A DNA stretch of 64,000 nt from contig OU612074.1 of the NCBI GenBank assembly GCA_914767715.1, positions 11,070,062-11,134,061 of the forward strand. Direction: 5' to 3'. The position numbers were made by a program, and so were the translations under genes. Origin of the DNA: Membranipora membranacea (taxonomy: Eukaryota; Bryozoa; Gymnolaemata; Cheilostomatida; Membraniporidae). The number at the start of each line of letters is the position of its first letter. The first letter of the stretch is position 1. Positions 24,901 to 36,066 of this stretch are shown in pieces. The notes beneath the pieces were generated by a model that was given only the letters and a program-made list of their open reading frames with translations, was not told where the DNA came from and did no database searches.

Positions 24901-27900
24901 AATTATGAATACAGTGACAAGGGCTACCATGATGGAAAAGTGATGTGTAGATTCAATATCATTATCATTTGACCAAAGAGTTGGAGCTTGAGTTGACTCT
25001 AACTTGATTTGAAATAATAGGGAGGCAATATTGATGGCATAGTTCCACAAGTATTTTAAAAAGAATTAAGAGGAACAACAACAGTACATTAGTGATACAG
25101 TTATTCAATGACACAAAAAAACTTTGTTGGTTTGACAGTGTATAAAAGTAAATAATAATATTTGTTCAAACGGCATACTGGCATTATTATTGATACCTTT
25201 TTACTGTGCTGATATTTTCTCTGACCCACAAGAACAGTATATTCTATCCGCTCACGCTCGAGTGCACTGTGCTTCTCATAATCAGTCAGCCATTTCTCTC
25301 CCAGGAAACAGTCAAACGGAGATTCAAACCTACAAGATGTGAACAGATTTTTCTTGTATTTTTGAGAAAATACATCCAATGTCATTCAGGATATGAGCTC
25401 CTGACAAATTCTTTCTCTTGAGTGTCAAGTATAAACATTAGTACTTTTCCAAACAATTGATACCTAGTAGCTTACACTGGATCAAGGAGAGCGATTGACT
25501 CCCTTACTGCAATTTCATCATCAGAAAAGCTACATCATTAGGTCAACTCAATTTCTATATATGTGTGTTTGTTTCAGTTGAAACCAGATAAGGAGACAAA
25601 CCTGTTTGCTTGCAGAGATCTGAGGACTGGTTTAAGGTTATCAAGGATATGATTATTCTTTTCCTCCAGAGTTGACCAGAAGGGAGTAGGCCTCAAACTG
25701 ATCCCTGGTTTTGTATATGAGCTCAACATAGCCTTCATATCGTTCACTTCAGACTGAGCTCGGGGGATGGATCTATAATTTCAGAAGTTACAGAGCTACT
25801 AAATCAAAATTGCATCAATACATTGATACTAACCTCCTTCCTACTAACAGACGAGCTGGATGAAAATTCACATGCACCAAGCACAAAATTTTTCCAACAG
25901 CATATCTAAGTTTGGATTTGCTGCTCTCTTTGGATACTTTTTGTTGGCAATCTTATGACTATAAATGGGCTTAAAAGTTCAAACAATTAAATTATTTAAT
26001 AACAAATATAGAAATAAAGTAGTACGATATATATTCCATTGTCAATTGAAGTTTAAATAGTTTTTCTGTAGTTGACTGCAACAGAGTATAATGGCTATAT
26101 ATGTTACGGATAATCATTAAATCATGCCGACTAACCTGTATATCAATTTGGGTTCAAATCTCAGTTTGAATTCAGGCAGCTGACGAAGTGAAGATTTCTG
26201 CTTCCCATCTTCAGGTTTACTGCTTTTTCCTCCAGGTAAGTTAGGAAGCATCACTGCAATAAAACCAAACACTTCATTTTATCATTATTACGAAGATAGA
26301 CATAATACTCATATACTGCCGAGTAAAGAAAACCCCTCTACAACCCTGCTGGCAGCCATACTATTACAGGTCCTAATGTCATAAGGCCGTATTATGATAC
26401 AAATAGGTCCGTCCTACATATTCAATCACAACAACCTATAATATTAGTCTGATATGAATTAACCTGAGCTATACCAACTTAGGAATTTCTGTCAGCACCA
26501 TTTGACTGAATAGATACCAAAGTAAAACTTTCAGCTTAAAAGTTCTTTAATTGTGTGTGTTTGGTACAGGTACAGTACTTTGACACATTGCATGTGATAA
26601 GCAGGTTTGGAACAAACCATAATCTTTAATTTGTTTGTGTTAGGACACAGGGAGACTTTTACCTTTTGTATTTGATAAGCATACAGGCTCACGCTGGTTT
26701 TACACATACCATGATCTTTAATTGCTGATCTGTTCTGTCGAAAAAAGTTGAGCTGACGTTGTGATTTAAAATCTTTTTTCTCTTTCGCAATCACTGCCAA
26801 GACTGATTCCCATTTTCTCATTTTCTCTTTGCTCTGTCTCATGGGTTGTGACCTGCGTAAAGGTTGAGTACGTCTTTGTTAAATTAAAATGCAAAATGTC
26901 ATTCCATACAAAATAAATTATATTATTTTTATTTAAATGCCGTTATCAAGTCAAAGCATGTTGTTTTACTCCAGCTGGTGCTTATACTTCTGAGTGGGAT
27001 TGCTGCTGAATAGATCCAAACACAGAAGCCATTGAATCATAACAGTAAAACATTGAGTCATAACAATGAGTCATGGCTTTGAGCCATGACATCGAGTCAT
27101 GACATTGAGCCACGAAATTGAGTCATGCTTTGAGTCATGACATTGTGTCATTACACTGTCAGCGAGAAATAACCTTGTTTCATAGAAAACAATGCATAAC
27201 AAAGATTCTCAACAATATTAAGTCATATTTACTAAGCCTTAAATAGTATAGACATAATATTTAATTACTAGAGTGTAACACATACTTTTTGAATCTTGAA
27301 CCTCAACAATTCTATCTTTTGTTTACTTTTTGTTGGCACAGACAACATATAGAGTACAAATCATGATGTTACCAAATAAAAGTCCGAATGGTAAAATTAA
27401 TTATAGCCATTAAATTGACATTCTGATCCTACCTCAGATCCATCCTCAGATTACTGAGCCACTTTACCTTAATCCACAGCTCGCCTCCCCTGTTCGGCTT
27501 CTCACTTAAATAAAGTTATTGGTTTGGTAATAAATCTGTGTGGACACATTCCTTTATATATTCTTCGGGATGGCAAGTGCCAATTTGTCACAAAATTAAA
27601 GCTGTTCAAGCCTTGGATTAAGTTTGTAAAATCTCATGTGAGATAGGATAAAGCCTCTCGGTACCATAGTCTTTGAAAAACTTGGCTGTTGGTTGCGCCT
27701 CTTAGATGTCAGTTTACAAATACGCTCTCTGAGCAAAGCTACATATTTCAAATCCGCAGTATTTATTTCATTCCGAAATTGATTGAATATCTACAGCGCT
27801 TAAAAGTTTGTCTTTGCCCAATCTGTTGATATGTTTCATTGTTTTTGTGGTCGAAGCTATCTTATCACAGCTGTCATAAATTTTTACATAAACGGCCTCA

Positions 27901-29882
27901 ATCTGGGTCAATGCAATCACAGTTACATTTCATGTTTTGTGTTTTTGTGGTTCTCCAAATTTTCATTAAGACATTTGGAAAACATTTCTCTATTATATTC
28001 ATTGTCAAAAAGAAATCAAGCAATATTCAAAAGTTCTGAAAAGGAAAGATCACCAATATTGCAGGCCGGCGCCATTGATTGAATGATTTAACATTGCCAT
28101 GTTTTTGAGATCAAGATCAGAATTTGATTATTGATTAGTAAAACTTACATTCTGTCTAGCGCCGTTGTAAGTTCATTTTGACATGAAGTACAATGCTTCT
28201 TCGTTTGCACGGCAGCCTGTTCAACCAGATAGTGGTGTTTGATACCTAATCTAATCTCTTCAGTTTTCTTTCCTGTATATAACCTCTCCTTTACTAACTC
28301 CTTAGGGAACTTCAGCAACCCCAATGCTGGGTCATTTATCATGCAGTCTTGAATACTGTAAGAACAAGACAAGATTCAATTGATCATTATCACTGCGCTA
28401 TTTTGATCATCAGTGTTACGGTGTGCAGGGATAAAATCAGTAGGATTAAGATAGCTCTTTTTTATCAAGTCTGGTGAACAGCAACTAGTTTGTTTGCACG
28501 GGCAGTGACCATCTTAAATCGTCAATTCAACTATGCTAAGCTGATAGACATTAATTTGGTTTATATGCTCACCAATGGAAACTTGAAATACACCTGGGTT
28601 CGAAGATAATATTATATGTCGCACATGAAAACATTAAAGGAAAAAGAGCGCAAGTGTAATTGTCCTCTCATCAATGATTTTTCTAGCATTTGCATGATAA
28701 AATGTATGCTTCATATGAATTTACACTCATGCCTTTTGTTCTGATCAATGATTGAATTCTCATTTGAAGCACACCATAGATTTATGACCACTTAGTACAC
28801 TGAATAAGAGTGACATCACAGCAGATCAATACAGGGAGAGAATTTTTTGGTACCAACAAGTTGATTAAAATCAGATGTCTTATCATACCCCACATCCCAA
28901 AGCATGGGCAGCGAAAAAGTAGTTGCCTTATTGACGAGGCTGCGCCAGGTTGCTCTTTGTTTTCAGGCAGGTCAGAGCACTCCTGGATGGCCAACCGAAC
29001 ACCAGAAGTGGATGGACTGCAGTGGTATTCGAGCCCACGACCTTCAAAATTAGCATGCTAAACTAACTGTGCTCTAACGAACCGAGCCACCTCCTACTCC
29101 TGGCGCGACAATGAGTCAGCACTACTGCACAGAATCATTCAATGAAAACTGCAGTGTATTGGCTTGAGTTAGACAGCTGCAATGCGAGTTTGTGCCATTA
29201 CATTATCAAAGAGTCAACTTCAAAACTTCAACCTCAAATTGATAGTTTGATAATGTAATGCTATTAACTCGCTTTGCAGCTGTCTAAACACTTAGACTAG
29301 TATTTGAGTAACCTTTTGGTTGCAGTCTACACGTTGTTACTATATGAATTTGATCAAATGCATATCTTTATAATGCCAATGTGTTTCGTTTCCAGTGGCT
29401 GTGGGTGGTTACAAGAGCTAACAATTCAACTAATGTCCACAAAAAGCATGTTACCTTGGAGAGCAGGAATAAATTTGCTCACTTCCTCTATATAAACATA
29501 ATACTCACCAACTTCTATAAAGAATACAGGAGCCACTTATGTTTGTCATTTTGGTACTACCCGTAGCTGTCTTTAAAGGAACAGTTTTAGCGCTGGCAGC
29601 AGCCCTTGTGTGTACAATAGTAGGTTTGCTTGATGATTTAGTTGTAGGATCTGAAGATATGCTAGTAAGGTTTACATTGAAGTGTCCGGTAGTAGGCCTC
29701 CGTCGTTCCAGTATGTGTTCTTTGTAATAATCACAATTCAAAGCATCATTAGCCATCTGGTAGACTGCAGGCCTCATCTGCCATGATCTGTGTATCGGCT
29801 TAGATCGAGGGAATCCTGTCTTCCTACACTCATGTGTAGATATAACAGGTAGGTTCAGTGATTTATATCCAATGCCATGCAT
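21977..29882 (-). CDS. Unrecognised ten-exon gene ('gene X'), most complete copy
   Basis: Exons on the minus strand: 29,882-29,509; 28,355-28,149; 26,852-26,710; 26,253-26,136; 25,772-25,602; 25,329-25,197; 24,613-24,501; about 24,309-24,133; 23,193-23,045; 22,112-21,977. Exons 1-7 and 9-10 join in phase through GT...AG sites. The exon 7-8 join does not, and a TAG lies just ahead of exon 8, so either a small exon is missed or the gene is damaged. The product is about 570 residues, hydrophilic and basic, with no signal peptide or membrane segment. It starts MHGIGYKSLNLPV, has LKFPK(E/I)LVK twice (exons 2 and 7), a W-rich segment GEKWLTDYEKHSALERE (exon 6), and a Ser/Thr/Lys-rich tail with GRGQPSR. 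I do not recognise the family. Confidence 0.65.
23519..23779. mobile_element. MITE with ~95-bp terminal inverted repeats
   Basis: The left arm (about 23,519-23,620) and right arm (about 23,690-23,779) are imperfect reverse complements. They share GGTGTAGAAGCAATGATGCT and ATCAATGAT(A)GCATC-type sequence around a ~70-bp AT-rich core. It lies in the intron between gene X exons 8 and 9. No ORF is present, and a target duplication was not clear. Confidence 0.65.
27053..27155. repeat. 13-bp tandem repeat with TGAGTCA cores
   Basis: Eight units of about 13 bp follow the consensus TTGAGTCATGACA. Most contain TGAGTCA or TGAGCCA, close to the AP-1/bZIP consensus TGAGTCA. It lies in intron 2 of gene X. 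It could be an ordinary minisatellite or a cluster of bZIP sites. Confidence 0.75.
28858..29100 (-). mobile_element. tRNA-derived SINE
   Basis: On the minus strand this starts GGAGTAGGAGGTGGCTCGGTT (a box A like TGGCTCRGTTNG). It has a box B GTGGGCTCGAATACC about 50 bp on, then a GCAGTCCATCC...CAGG body and an AATCAAC tail. The same family occurs at 32,819-33,074 and 47,143-47,396. Confidence 0.8.
29162..29297. repeat. Short inverted-repeat element present only in copy 1
   Basis: AGACAGCTGCAATGCGAGTT...CATTACATTATCAAA on the left is matched by its near reverse complement on the right (TTTGATAATGTAATG...GCAGCTGTCTA). Copy 2 lacks this stretch. It is likely a small MITE. Confidence 0.6.
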
Positions 29883-29948
29883 GGTGACAATCGCAGAGCT
29901 AAAATAATGCAGCAGCTGAAGGCTGATTATTAGAGAGCAGTCCTGAAA

Positions 29949-31119
29949 AAGCAAGAAATATTTTCATTGTGTATTTGAGACAATGGATAAAAAGATTTGG
30001 TATTTGTAAGAAGTTATCCCTTCTTTGCTAAATAATATAGTTGTTATCATAGTGAAAGTAAGGCTAAATGTTGAACAACATTGCTACTATGACATAACTT
30101 CATATATGCTATTCTATTTGGCAGGCAATATTATCCTCGATAGATGTTTACCATAACACGCCAAAGAAATTACGGCAATGAGCAGGGTTTCAATTTCGAA
30201 GAATGAGCAGTAAAATAGGCGTTCTCCAAATATAACATAGTTTTGGCTTTGGTAACATGGTACACGAGTACTAGGGATAATCTGCAGTTGGCAGCAAATG
30301 ACACTTGAATTGTTTTGTAGAGAAAATATGCGCATGGTGACATAATACTGGAATACAATCGCTCTGACAATATATTATTTCACCAAAAGTCTGAAAAATT
30401 TCTTTGGGAAAAAAACAAACTAATTCCGAGTCACTTCCGCAAGAATGTGGGCATTTATAAGTTTGGACCTAACTTAGCAATATTGAAATACGGCACCGCT
30501 TTTAATAATGACTATAATGATGATTTAGGAAAGCTACATAGGCTGGTTATATTGTATAAAGACTTAGTGTTTTCTTTCAAGTGTCTGTTTATTTAATCAC
30601 CACGTATTTGACTTGGACTACAGGTATTCTAGTATCAACCAAAGTGTTTTCCCTGCTGGCCTCACCTACAGGGCTATTGGGTTGTGAATGCCCTTGTTAA
30701 GGGTTGGCACAGAGAGTGAGAACTGTTACAACAACTTCCAACCTATCGATAGATCATTGCTCTAAACTCATACTTTATTTGTGATGAGTGAAGACTTAAA
30801 AAATAAAAACAAAAAATCTCTACATGAACTAAAGCACGAGCATGAATCTGTATCGTTTAGTGCTGCATAGAATGTATATATTGTCACATTTTTTTATAAC
30901 CACAACTTTGATGATTTCATTATATTTGAGTACTATATACAAAGTGAAACCTTAGTTTGAGATGATCATGAGTGTATGAGTCAGTGTTGATGATAAAACC
31001 ATTCTGAGATAACAATATTAAGGCATATCATGTGAGTAAGTCAATGGGGAAGTTCAGACATTACACAGTTGTGCTTTTGTCGTTGTGAGTAGTTCAAGCC
31101 TTGAGTAGCATTTACAGCC
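29949..31119. other. Head-to-head intergenic region (gene X / Mab-21-like copy 1)
   Basis: Gene X starts leftwards from here; an acceptor CTTTTTCAG near 29,949 suggests a 5' non-coding exon. The Mab-21-like gene starts rightwards at 31,120. The stretch is repeated in copy 2, where it carries the LINE and gypsy insertions. It may act as a shared promoter region. No motif could be assigned. Confidence 0.4.
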
Positions 31120-31798
31120 ATGGCAGACCTGGCAGATGATGACCTTATCATCTGTTCTCAAGGAAAGTCTCTACGATTTAAAACTAGAAATATGCCAGCA
31201 AACCCTGTGAATCAACATGATGAACGACATCCCAACATCTTGTCTGCAGAGCTTCTCCGGAGTACAGAAAGATTCAATGCAGAAGAAATAGAGTTTATAT
31301 TGATGTTGGAAGAAAACTCAACTCAGGTAATTTAGAATTGTTTGATGTTTTCTTATCCATGACTTGGTTTCAAAAGAAATTGGCAAAGAGAAACAAATGA
31401 TGAGGTGAAACCAATGAACTAAGCCTAAACCTTTAGTTCATTTGTGAAACAGTCGGTTAGTCACAACACTGGATATTTACTGATCTACAGCAGTTTTGGT
31501 TAAAAACCCAGTTGGTCTTGGCCTTTGGTATTATCTGACCTTGGATATTACTACTCTACAGTATTACAACCCTAAATCAAACTTAATTTGGATTGTCTTA
31601 ATTTTTTTGTTGCAGGCCTTGGATGGTTTTCTGGAGCTTTCTTATAGATTATCAGAACTATCATCAAAGCTCCCAACAATAACCAATCATTTCAACAGCA
31701 GAGCACTGGCCTTAGTTCTATCGATAATGCTAGCCTTAGGAACAGCTTCCATAGCTCTATTAGGGGTCTTTCTGACTCAGTCCCCTCCTTTGATCATC
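31120..31798 (+). pseudogene. Mab-21-like gene, truncated copy 1
   Basis: Exon 1 (31,120-31,326) begins MADLADDDLIICSQGKSLRF. Exon 2 (31,616-31,798) encodes the first hydrophobic helix (LALVLSIMLALGTASIALLG). Both keep splice sites and phase and match exons 1-2 of the intact gene at 46,218-51,584. After the donor, the sequence becomes a LINE at about 31,812 and none of the nine remaining exons follow. In exon 1, losses of 4 and then 5 bases shift and restore the frame, changing about 12 residues relative to copy 2. The nucleotidyltransferase domain is absent, so it should be a dead 5' fragment. Confidence 0.85.
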
Positions 31799-31811
31799 GT
31801 AAGTACATACC

Positions 31812-32653
31812 ATCTTCATCTAGCGTAAAGACTGAACAACTGCAGCAAGCTATAAACGAGACCACAGAATGGTGTGCTGAGAATAACATGATGGCCAATC
31901 CAACAAAATCAGTGAGCATGACGTTCTCAAATGTGCACAACAGTCAAAAGATCGAGCCGCACAGATTTTCAATGAGCGGTCACGTTATTGGAAACGAGAC
32001 AAGCACAAAGTTTTAATATGTCGTGATTGACAACAATCTGACATTCAAACAACACGTTGATCACCTCGTGAAAAAGACTAGACCAATAATATATACACTG
32101 ATAGAATTCAAACGATCTGGAATGCCTATCAATGCACTGAAACACTTCTACATAGCATGCATCCGTCCCATTCTCCTGTATGCTTCTCCCTCCTGGTATT
32201 CCATGTTCTCTCAGCAACAAAGAATGAGGATCCTGCGTGTTGAAAATTTGGTACTCAAGGTTCTTGATCCGTGTGGTCTCGATTACAACGACCGAACAGC
32301 GAACATTGAGATACAACAAGTGCTTGATCTCCTCAACCAGACGAGCCAAGAGTACATGTATAATATAGAAAATAACACAGAGCACTGCCTTAATGGTGTG
32401 ATGGCAAGTTACAAACCAACAACTGCTCCTCGAAGGTCAATTCAACTGGCCCAGAAACCAAGACCAAGGGCACGCACTGCGCTGAGGGCAAACTCTCCAT
32501 TTTTATGTTACCTGTGAGCTTTTGTTTATCTTTTTAATTCCAATATGCAAAATAGTGCAAACTTTATTCGCATTTTTCTGATTGAAGATCATCAGTAGAT
32601 TTTTTGATTTTATTATCAAAAGATTTGTGATCAATAAATAAAGCCCGATATAT
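31812..32653 (+). mobile_element. 5'-truncated LINE (RT C-terminal part)
   Basis: The translated sequence shows the thumb and C-terminal part of a Jockey/CR1-type reverse transcriptase. Motifs include EWCAENNMMANPTKS, the VIDNNLTFKQHVDHLVKK motif and HFYIACIRPILLYASPSWYS. One in-frame stop sits near 32,015. The 3' end is AT-rich with AATAAATAAA near 32,635 and abuts the start of tandem copy 2. It replaces the rest of Mab-21-like copy 1. Confidence 0.8.
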
Positions 32654-32818
32654 TGATTTTTCTAGCATTTCCATGATAAAATGTATGCTTCGTATGAATT
32701 TACACTCATGCCTTTTGTTCTGATCAATAATTGAATTCTCATTTGAAGCACACCATAGATTTATGACCACTTAGTACACTGAATAAGAGTGACATCACTG
32801 CCGATCAATTTTTTGGTA

Positions 32819-33074
32819 CCAACAAGTTGATTAAAATCAGATGTCTTATCATGCCCCGCATCCCAAAGCATGGGCGGCGAAATAGTAGTTGCCTTATTGA
32901 CGAGGCTGCGATATCTGCGCCAGGTTGCTCTTTGTTTTCAGGCAGGTCAGAGCACTCCTGGGTGGCAAACCGAACCCCAGAAGTGGATGGACTGCAGTGG
33001 TATTCGAACCCACGAACTTAAAAATTAGCATGCTAAACTAACTGTGCCTAACGAACTGAGCCACCTCCTACTCC
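32819..33074 (-). mobile_element. tRNA-derived SINE (copy 2)
   Basis: Counterpart of the SINE at 28,858-29,100 with a few substitutions and a small indel. It sits at the same place in the duplicated block, so it inserted before the duplication. Confidence 0.78.
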
Positions 33075-33168
33075 TGCATGTCAATGAGGACTTGATGAGT
33101 CAGCACTACTGTCCAGAATCCCTCAATAAAAACACACTTCTTCTATATACACATAATACTCACCATCT

Positions 33169-33550
33169 TCTATAAAGAATACAGGAGCCGCTTATGTTTT
33201 TCATCTTGTTACTACCGGCAGCTTTCTTTAGAGGAACAGTTTTAGCGCTGGCAGCAGCCCTCATGTGTAAAATAGTAGGTTTGCTTGATGATTTAGTTGT
33301 AGGATCTGAAGATATGCTAGTAAGGTTTACATTGAAGTGTCCGGTAGACGGCCTCCGTCGGTTCAGTATGTGCTCTTTGTAGTAATCACAATTCAAAGCC
33401 TCATTAGCTATCGGAGGCCGCAGGCCTCATCTGCCATGATCTGTGTATCGGCTTAGATCGAGGGAATCCTGTCTTCCTACACTCATGTGTAGATACAACA
33501 GGTAGATTCAGTGATTTATATCCAATGCCATGCATGGTGACAACCGCAGA
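33169..33550 (-). pseudogene. Duplicate first exon of gene X
   Basis: Minus-strand copy of exon 1 of gene X. It keeps ALNCDYYKEHIL and the NVNLTSISSDPTTKSSSKP core and a GTGAGT donor. A small deletion near 33,415 breaks the frame between the N-terminal and central parts. Exons 2-10 do not follow, since the sequence to the left is the LINE. It is a fragment left by the tandem duplication. Confidence 0.75.
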
Positions 33551-33964
33551 GCTAAAATAATGCAGCAGCTAGAGGCTGAGTATTAGAGAGCAATCCTGAA
33601 AAAGCAAGAAATATTTCCATTGTGTATTTGAGACAATGGATAAAAAGATTTGGTATTTGTAAGAAGTTATCCCTTCTTTGCTAAATAATACAGATGTTAT
33701 CATAGTGAAAGTAAGGCTAAAAGTTGAACAACAGTGATATTATGACATAACTTTATATACGCTATATTATCCTTGATAGATGTTTACCATAACGCAAGAA
33801 TGTGGGCATTTATAAGTTTGGTCCTAACTTAGCAATATTGAAATACGGCATCGCTTCTAATTATGACTATAATGATGATTTGGGAAAGCTACAAAGGCTG
33901 CTTATATTGTATAAAGACTTAGTGTTTTCTTCCAAGTGTCTGCTTATTTAATCACCACGTATTT

Positions 33965-35368
33965 ATTTATTTGTTTAAAGAGGTTTTCTAGAAAGTTTAC
34001 AGATAACAGAGTAGTTAAAAAGTAACTTGTTGACCTCTACACACAGTTAAATACACTCCCAAAAAAAGGGGTTATACATAAACAAATGACGATGTTCTAG
34101 AAATGGGAAAGTAAGTTATATATGGCTTTATAGAAATAGCAAATGATATATATATATATATTTAAAATTATTGTTCTTGTGATGATTATTATCAAAAGTA
34201 TTAGTTAAAAGATAGTAGACTGTCAGCCGTTTTGCATTTCAGTCTGAAATTGTGATTTAAGAGAGCTGTTTTGCCAAAATGTGTCCTAAAAGAAGGTTTC
34301 ATTACTGAACATTTACTTCTAAGGGAGCGTTGGTGTTTATTGGACTTTTGCACCAGGCGAAGAATATGCTTTGATGGTTTATTTTTGAATGACTTTTTTT
34401 TATATGTAAATTTGTGAAATTGGTAATGTCTTCTACCTTTAGGGTAATATCAAGAGTGATCTACCAGTTGTGACAGAAAACTTTTTAGGTGCAGATATTA
34501 TGATTCTAATTGCTTTATTCTGAACTTTTTCAATTGTGTCGGATGTTTTTTGAGTGCCTTCTAGGTAGATAGATGAGCAGTATTCTAGGATAGGTCTGAC
34601 GAGAATTTTGTAAGTCCTTAAGGATTCCTCAACATTCATGTATTTTTTTCAGTTTTGAGAGTAGGCATACTACTTTGTTTGCCGTTTCATTGGCATGGAT
34701 GTGGAAAGATAAATCAGCATCCAGGGTTTTGATAGAGAGTTTTGTCTCAATTTTTGAGTTTTGAAAATTGATGGGGTAAAAGTTTTTAATGTTTCTGTTG
34801 GAGAAAATGCACAATTGTGTTTTCTCAATGTTGAGTCTCAGTAAGTGGCTATGGTACCAATCTGATGCTTTCTTTAGCAGAGTATTGGACTCCACTAGTA
34901 CTTCATCTATGCTTGTGGCTGTACAGTAGAATAGCGTATCATCATCATAAGCGAATGAATTGTCAAATGTTGCTAGCAATCCATTGATGGCTAAGTTAAA
35001 GAGGATAGGACCCAGAATTGAGGTACCCCACAGGTGATTGATTATCCAGTATGTATAGAAGAAGTTTGTGTTTGATTGTATCAAATGCTTTTCAGACATC
35101 TAGGGATAAGGCTCCAATGTAACATGGAGTGGATTGGTCAAGTTTAGTTTTCCATTGTTGCGGCACAGATAGCAACATTTGCTCGGTTGAATGGTTCTGA
35201 CGAAATCCGAATTGTTGGTCTGAAAATAGGTTGTGTTTCTCTATATAAGTCATCATCTGATTTTTCATGTCATGTTCAAATATCTTTGACAGAATTGGAA
35301 GCGAGGATATTGGTCGATAATTTGACGGGTCACATTTTTCACCTTTTTTATGAATTGGCGTGACAAGG
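33965..35368 (-). mobile_element. 5'-truncated LINE, minus strand
   Basis: Flanked by GTATTT on both sides (33,959-33,964 and 35,369-35,374), and copy 1 has an uninterrupted site at about 30,604. The minus-strand translation shows reverse transcriptase pieces: GSILGPILFNLAINGLL, a degraded YADD box (AYDDDTLFY) and RTYKILVRPILEYCSSIY. Frameshifts and stops make it inactive. Confidence 0.85.
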
Positions 35369-35736
35369 GTATTTGACTTGGACTACATGTATTCTAGTAT
35401 CAACCAAAGTGTTTTCCCTGCTGGCCTCACCTACAGGGCTATTGGGTTGTGAATGCCCTTGTTGAGGGTTGGCACAGAGAGTGAGAACTGTTACAATAAC
35501 TTACAACCTATCGATTGTTCATTGCTCTAAACTCATACTTTATTTGTGATGAGTGAAGACTTGAAAATAAAAACAAAAAACCTCTAAATGAACAAAAGCA
35601 CAAACGTGAATCTGTATCGTTTAGTGCTGCATAGAATGTGTATATTGTCACATTTTTTTATAACCACAACTTTGATGATTTCATTATATTTGAGCACTAT
35701 ATTATACAAAGTGAAACCTTAGTTTGAGATGATCAT

Positions 35737-36007
35737 TGAGCTGTACATGGATTGGACATCTATTTGGGTGTGCTAGCTTTAAAACCCTAAGCTAGCAAGT
35801 TTATTTATTCTTAACTTATTAAACAAAGCATCTTCTTTGTTTAACATCTGCTATTACAACTAACAAAAAGGAGGCAGACGAATGATTAAAATAGGCCAAT
35901 AAAAAGACCCTTTACAATAATGAAATACCAATCAAGTAATAGAAAACATAAAAGACTTTACAAAGTGAAACTACTAAAGAATGATAACAAGACTGTAATA
36001 CATAACA
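35737..36007 (-). repeat. Gypsy 3' LTR
   Basis: A 271-bp LTR that begins TGAGCTGTAC and ends CATAACA on the + strand (TG...CA). Its left flank is ATCAT (35,732-35,736). It is about 60 bp longer than the other LTR, which has lost the stretch between two GTAATA-like repeats. Confidence 0.9.
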
Positions 36008-36066
36008 TTCTCCAACACTATATAAAATTACATCAACAATGATTCTAAACAGTCATATCGTAGTCT

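Larger units (their letters stand above)
28675..31807. repeat. Tandem duplication, copy 1
   Basis: This block is repeated from 32,654, and after insertions it continues to about 46,795. It holds a SINE, the first exon of gene X (minus) and exons 1-2 of a Mab-21-like gene (+). Copy 1 has an extra hairpin-rich stretch near 29,140-29,480. Its right end meets a LINE at about 31,812. Confidence 0.9.

Noticed and set aside
28810-29061. Plus-strand 83-codon ORF repeated at 32,827
   Set aside because: It is the antisense of a SINE and is repeated because the SINE is duplicated.
31969-32517. Host protein-coding gene (110-164 codon ORFs)
   Set aside because: The plus-strand frame is LINE reverse-transcriptase C-terminus; the opposite frame is its shadow.
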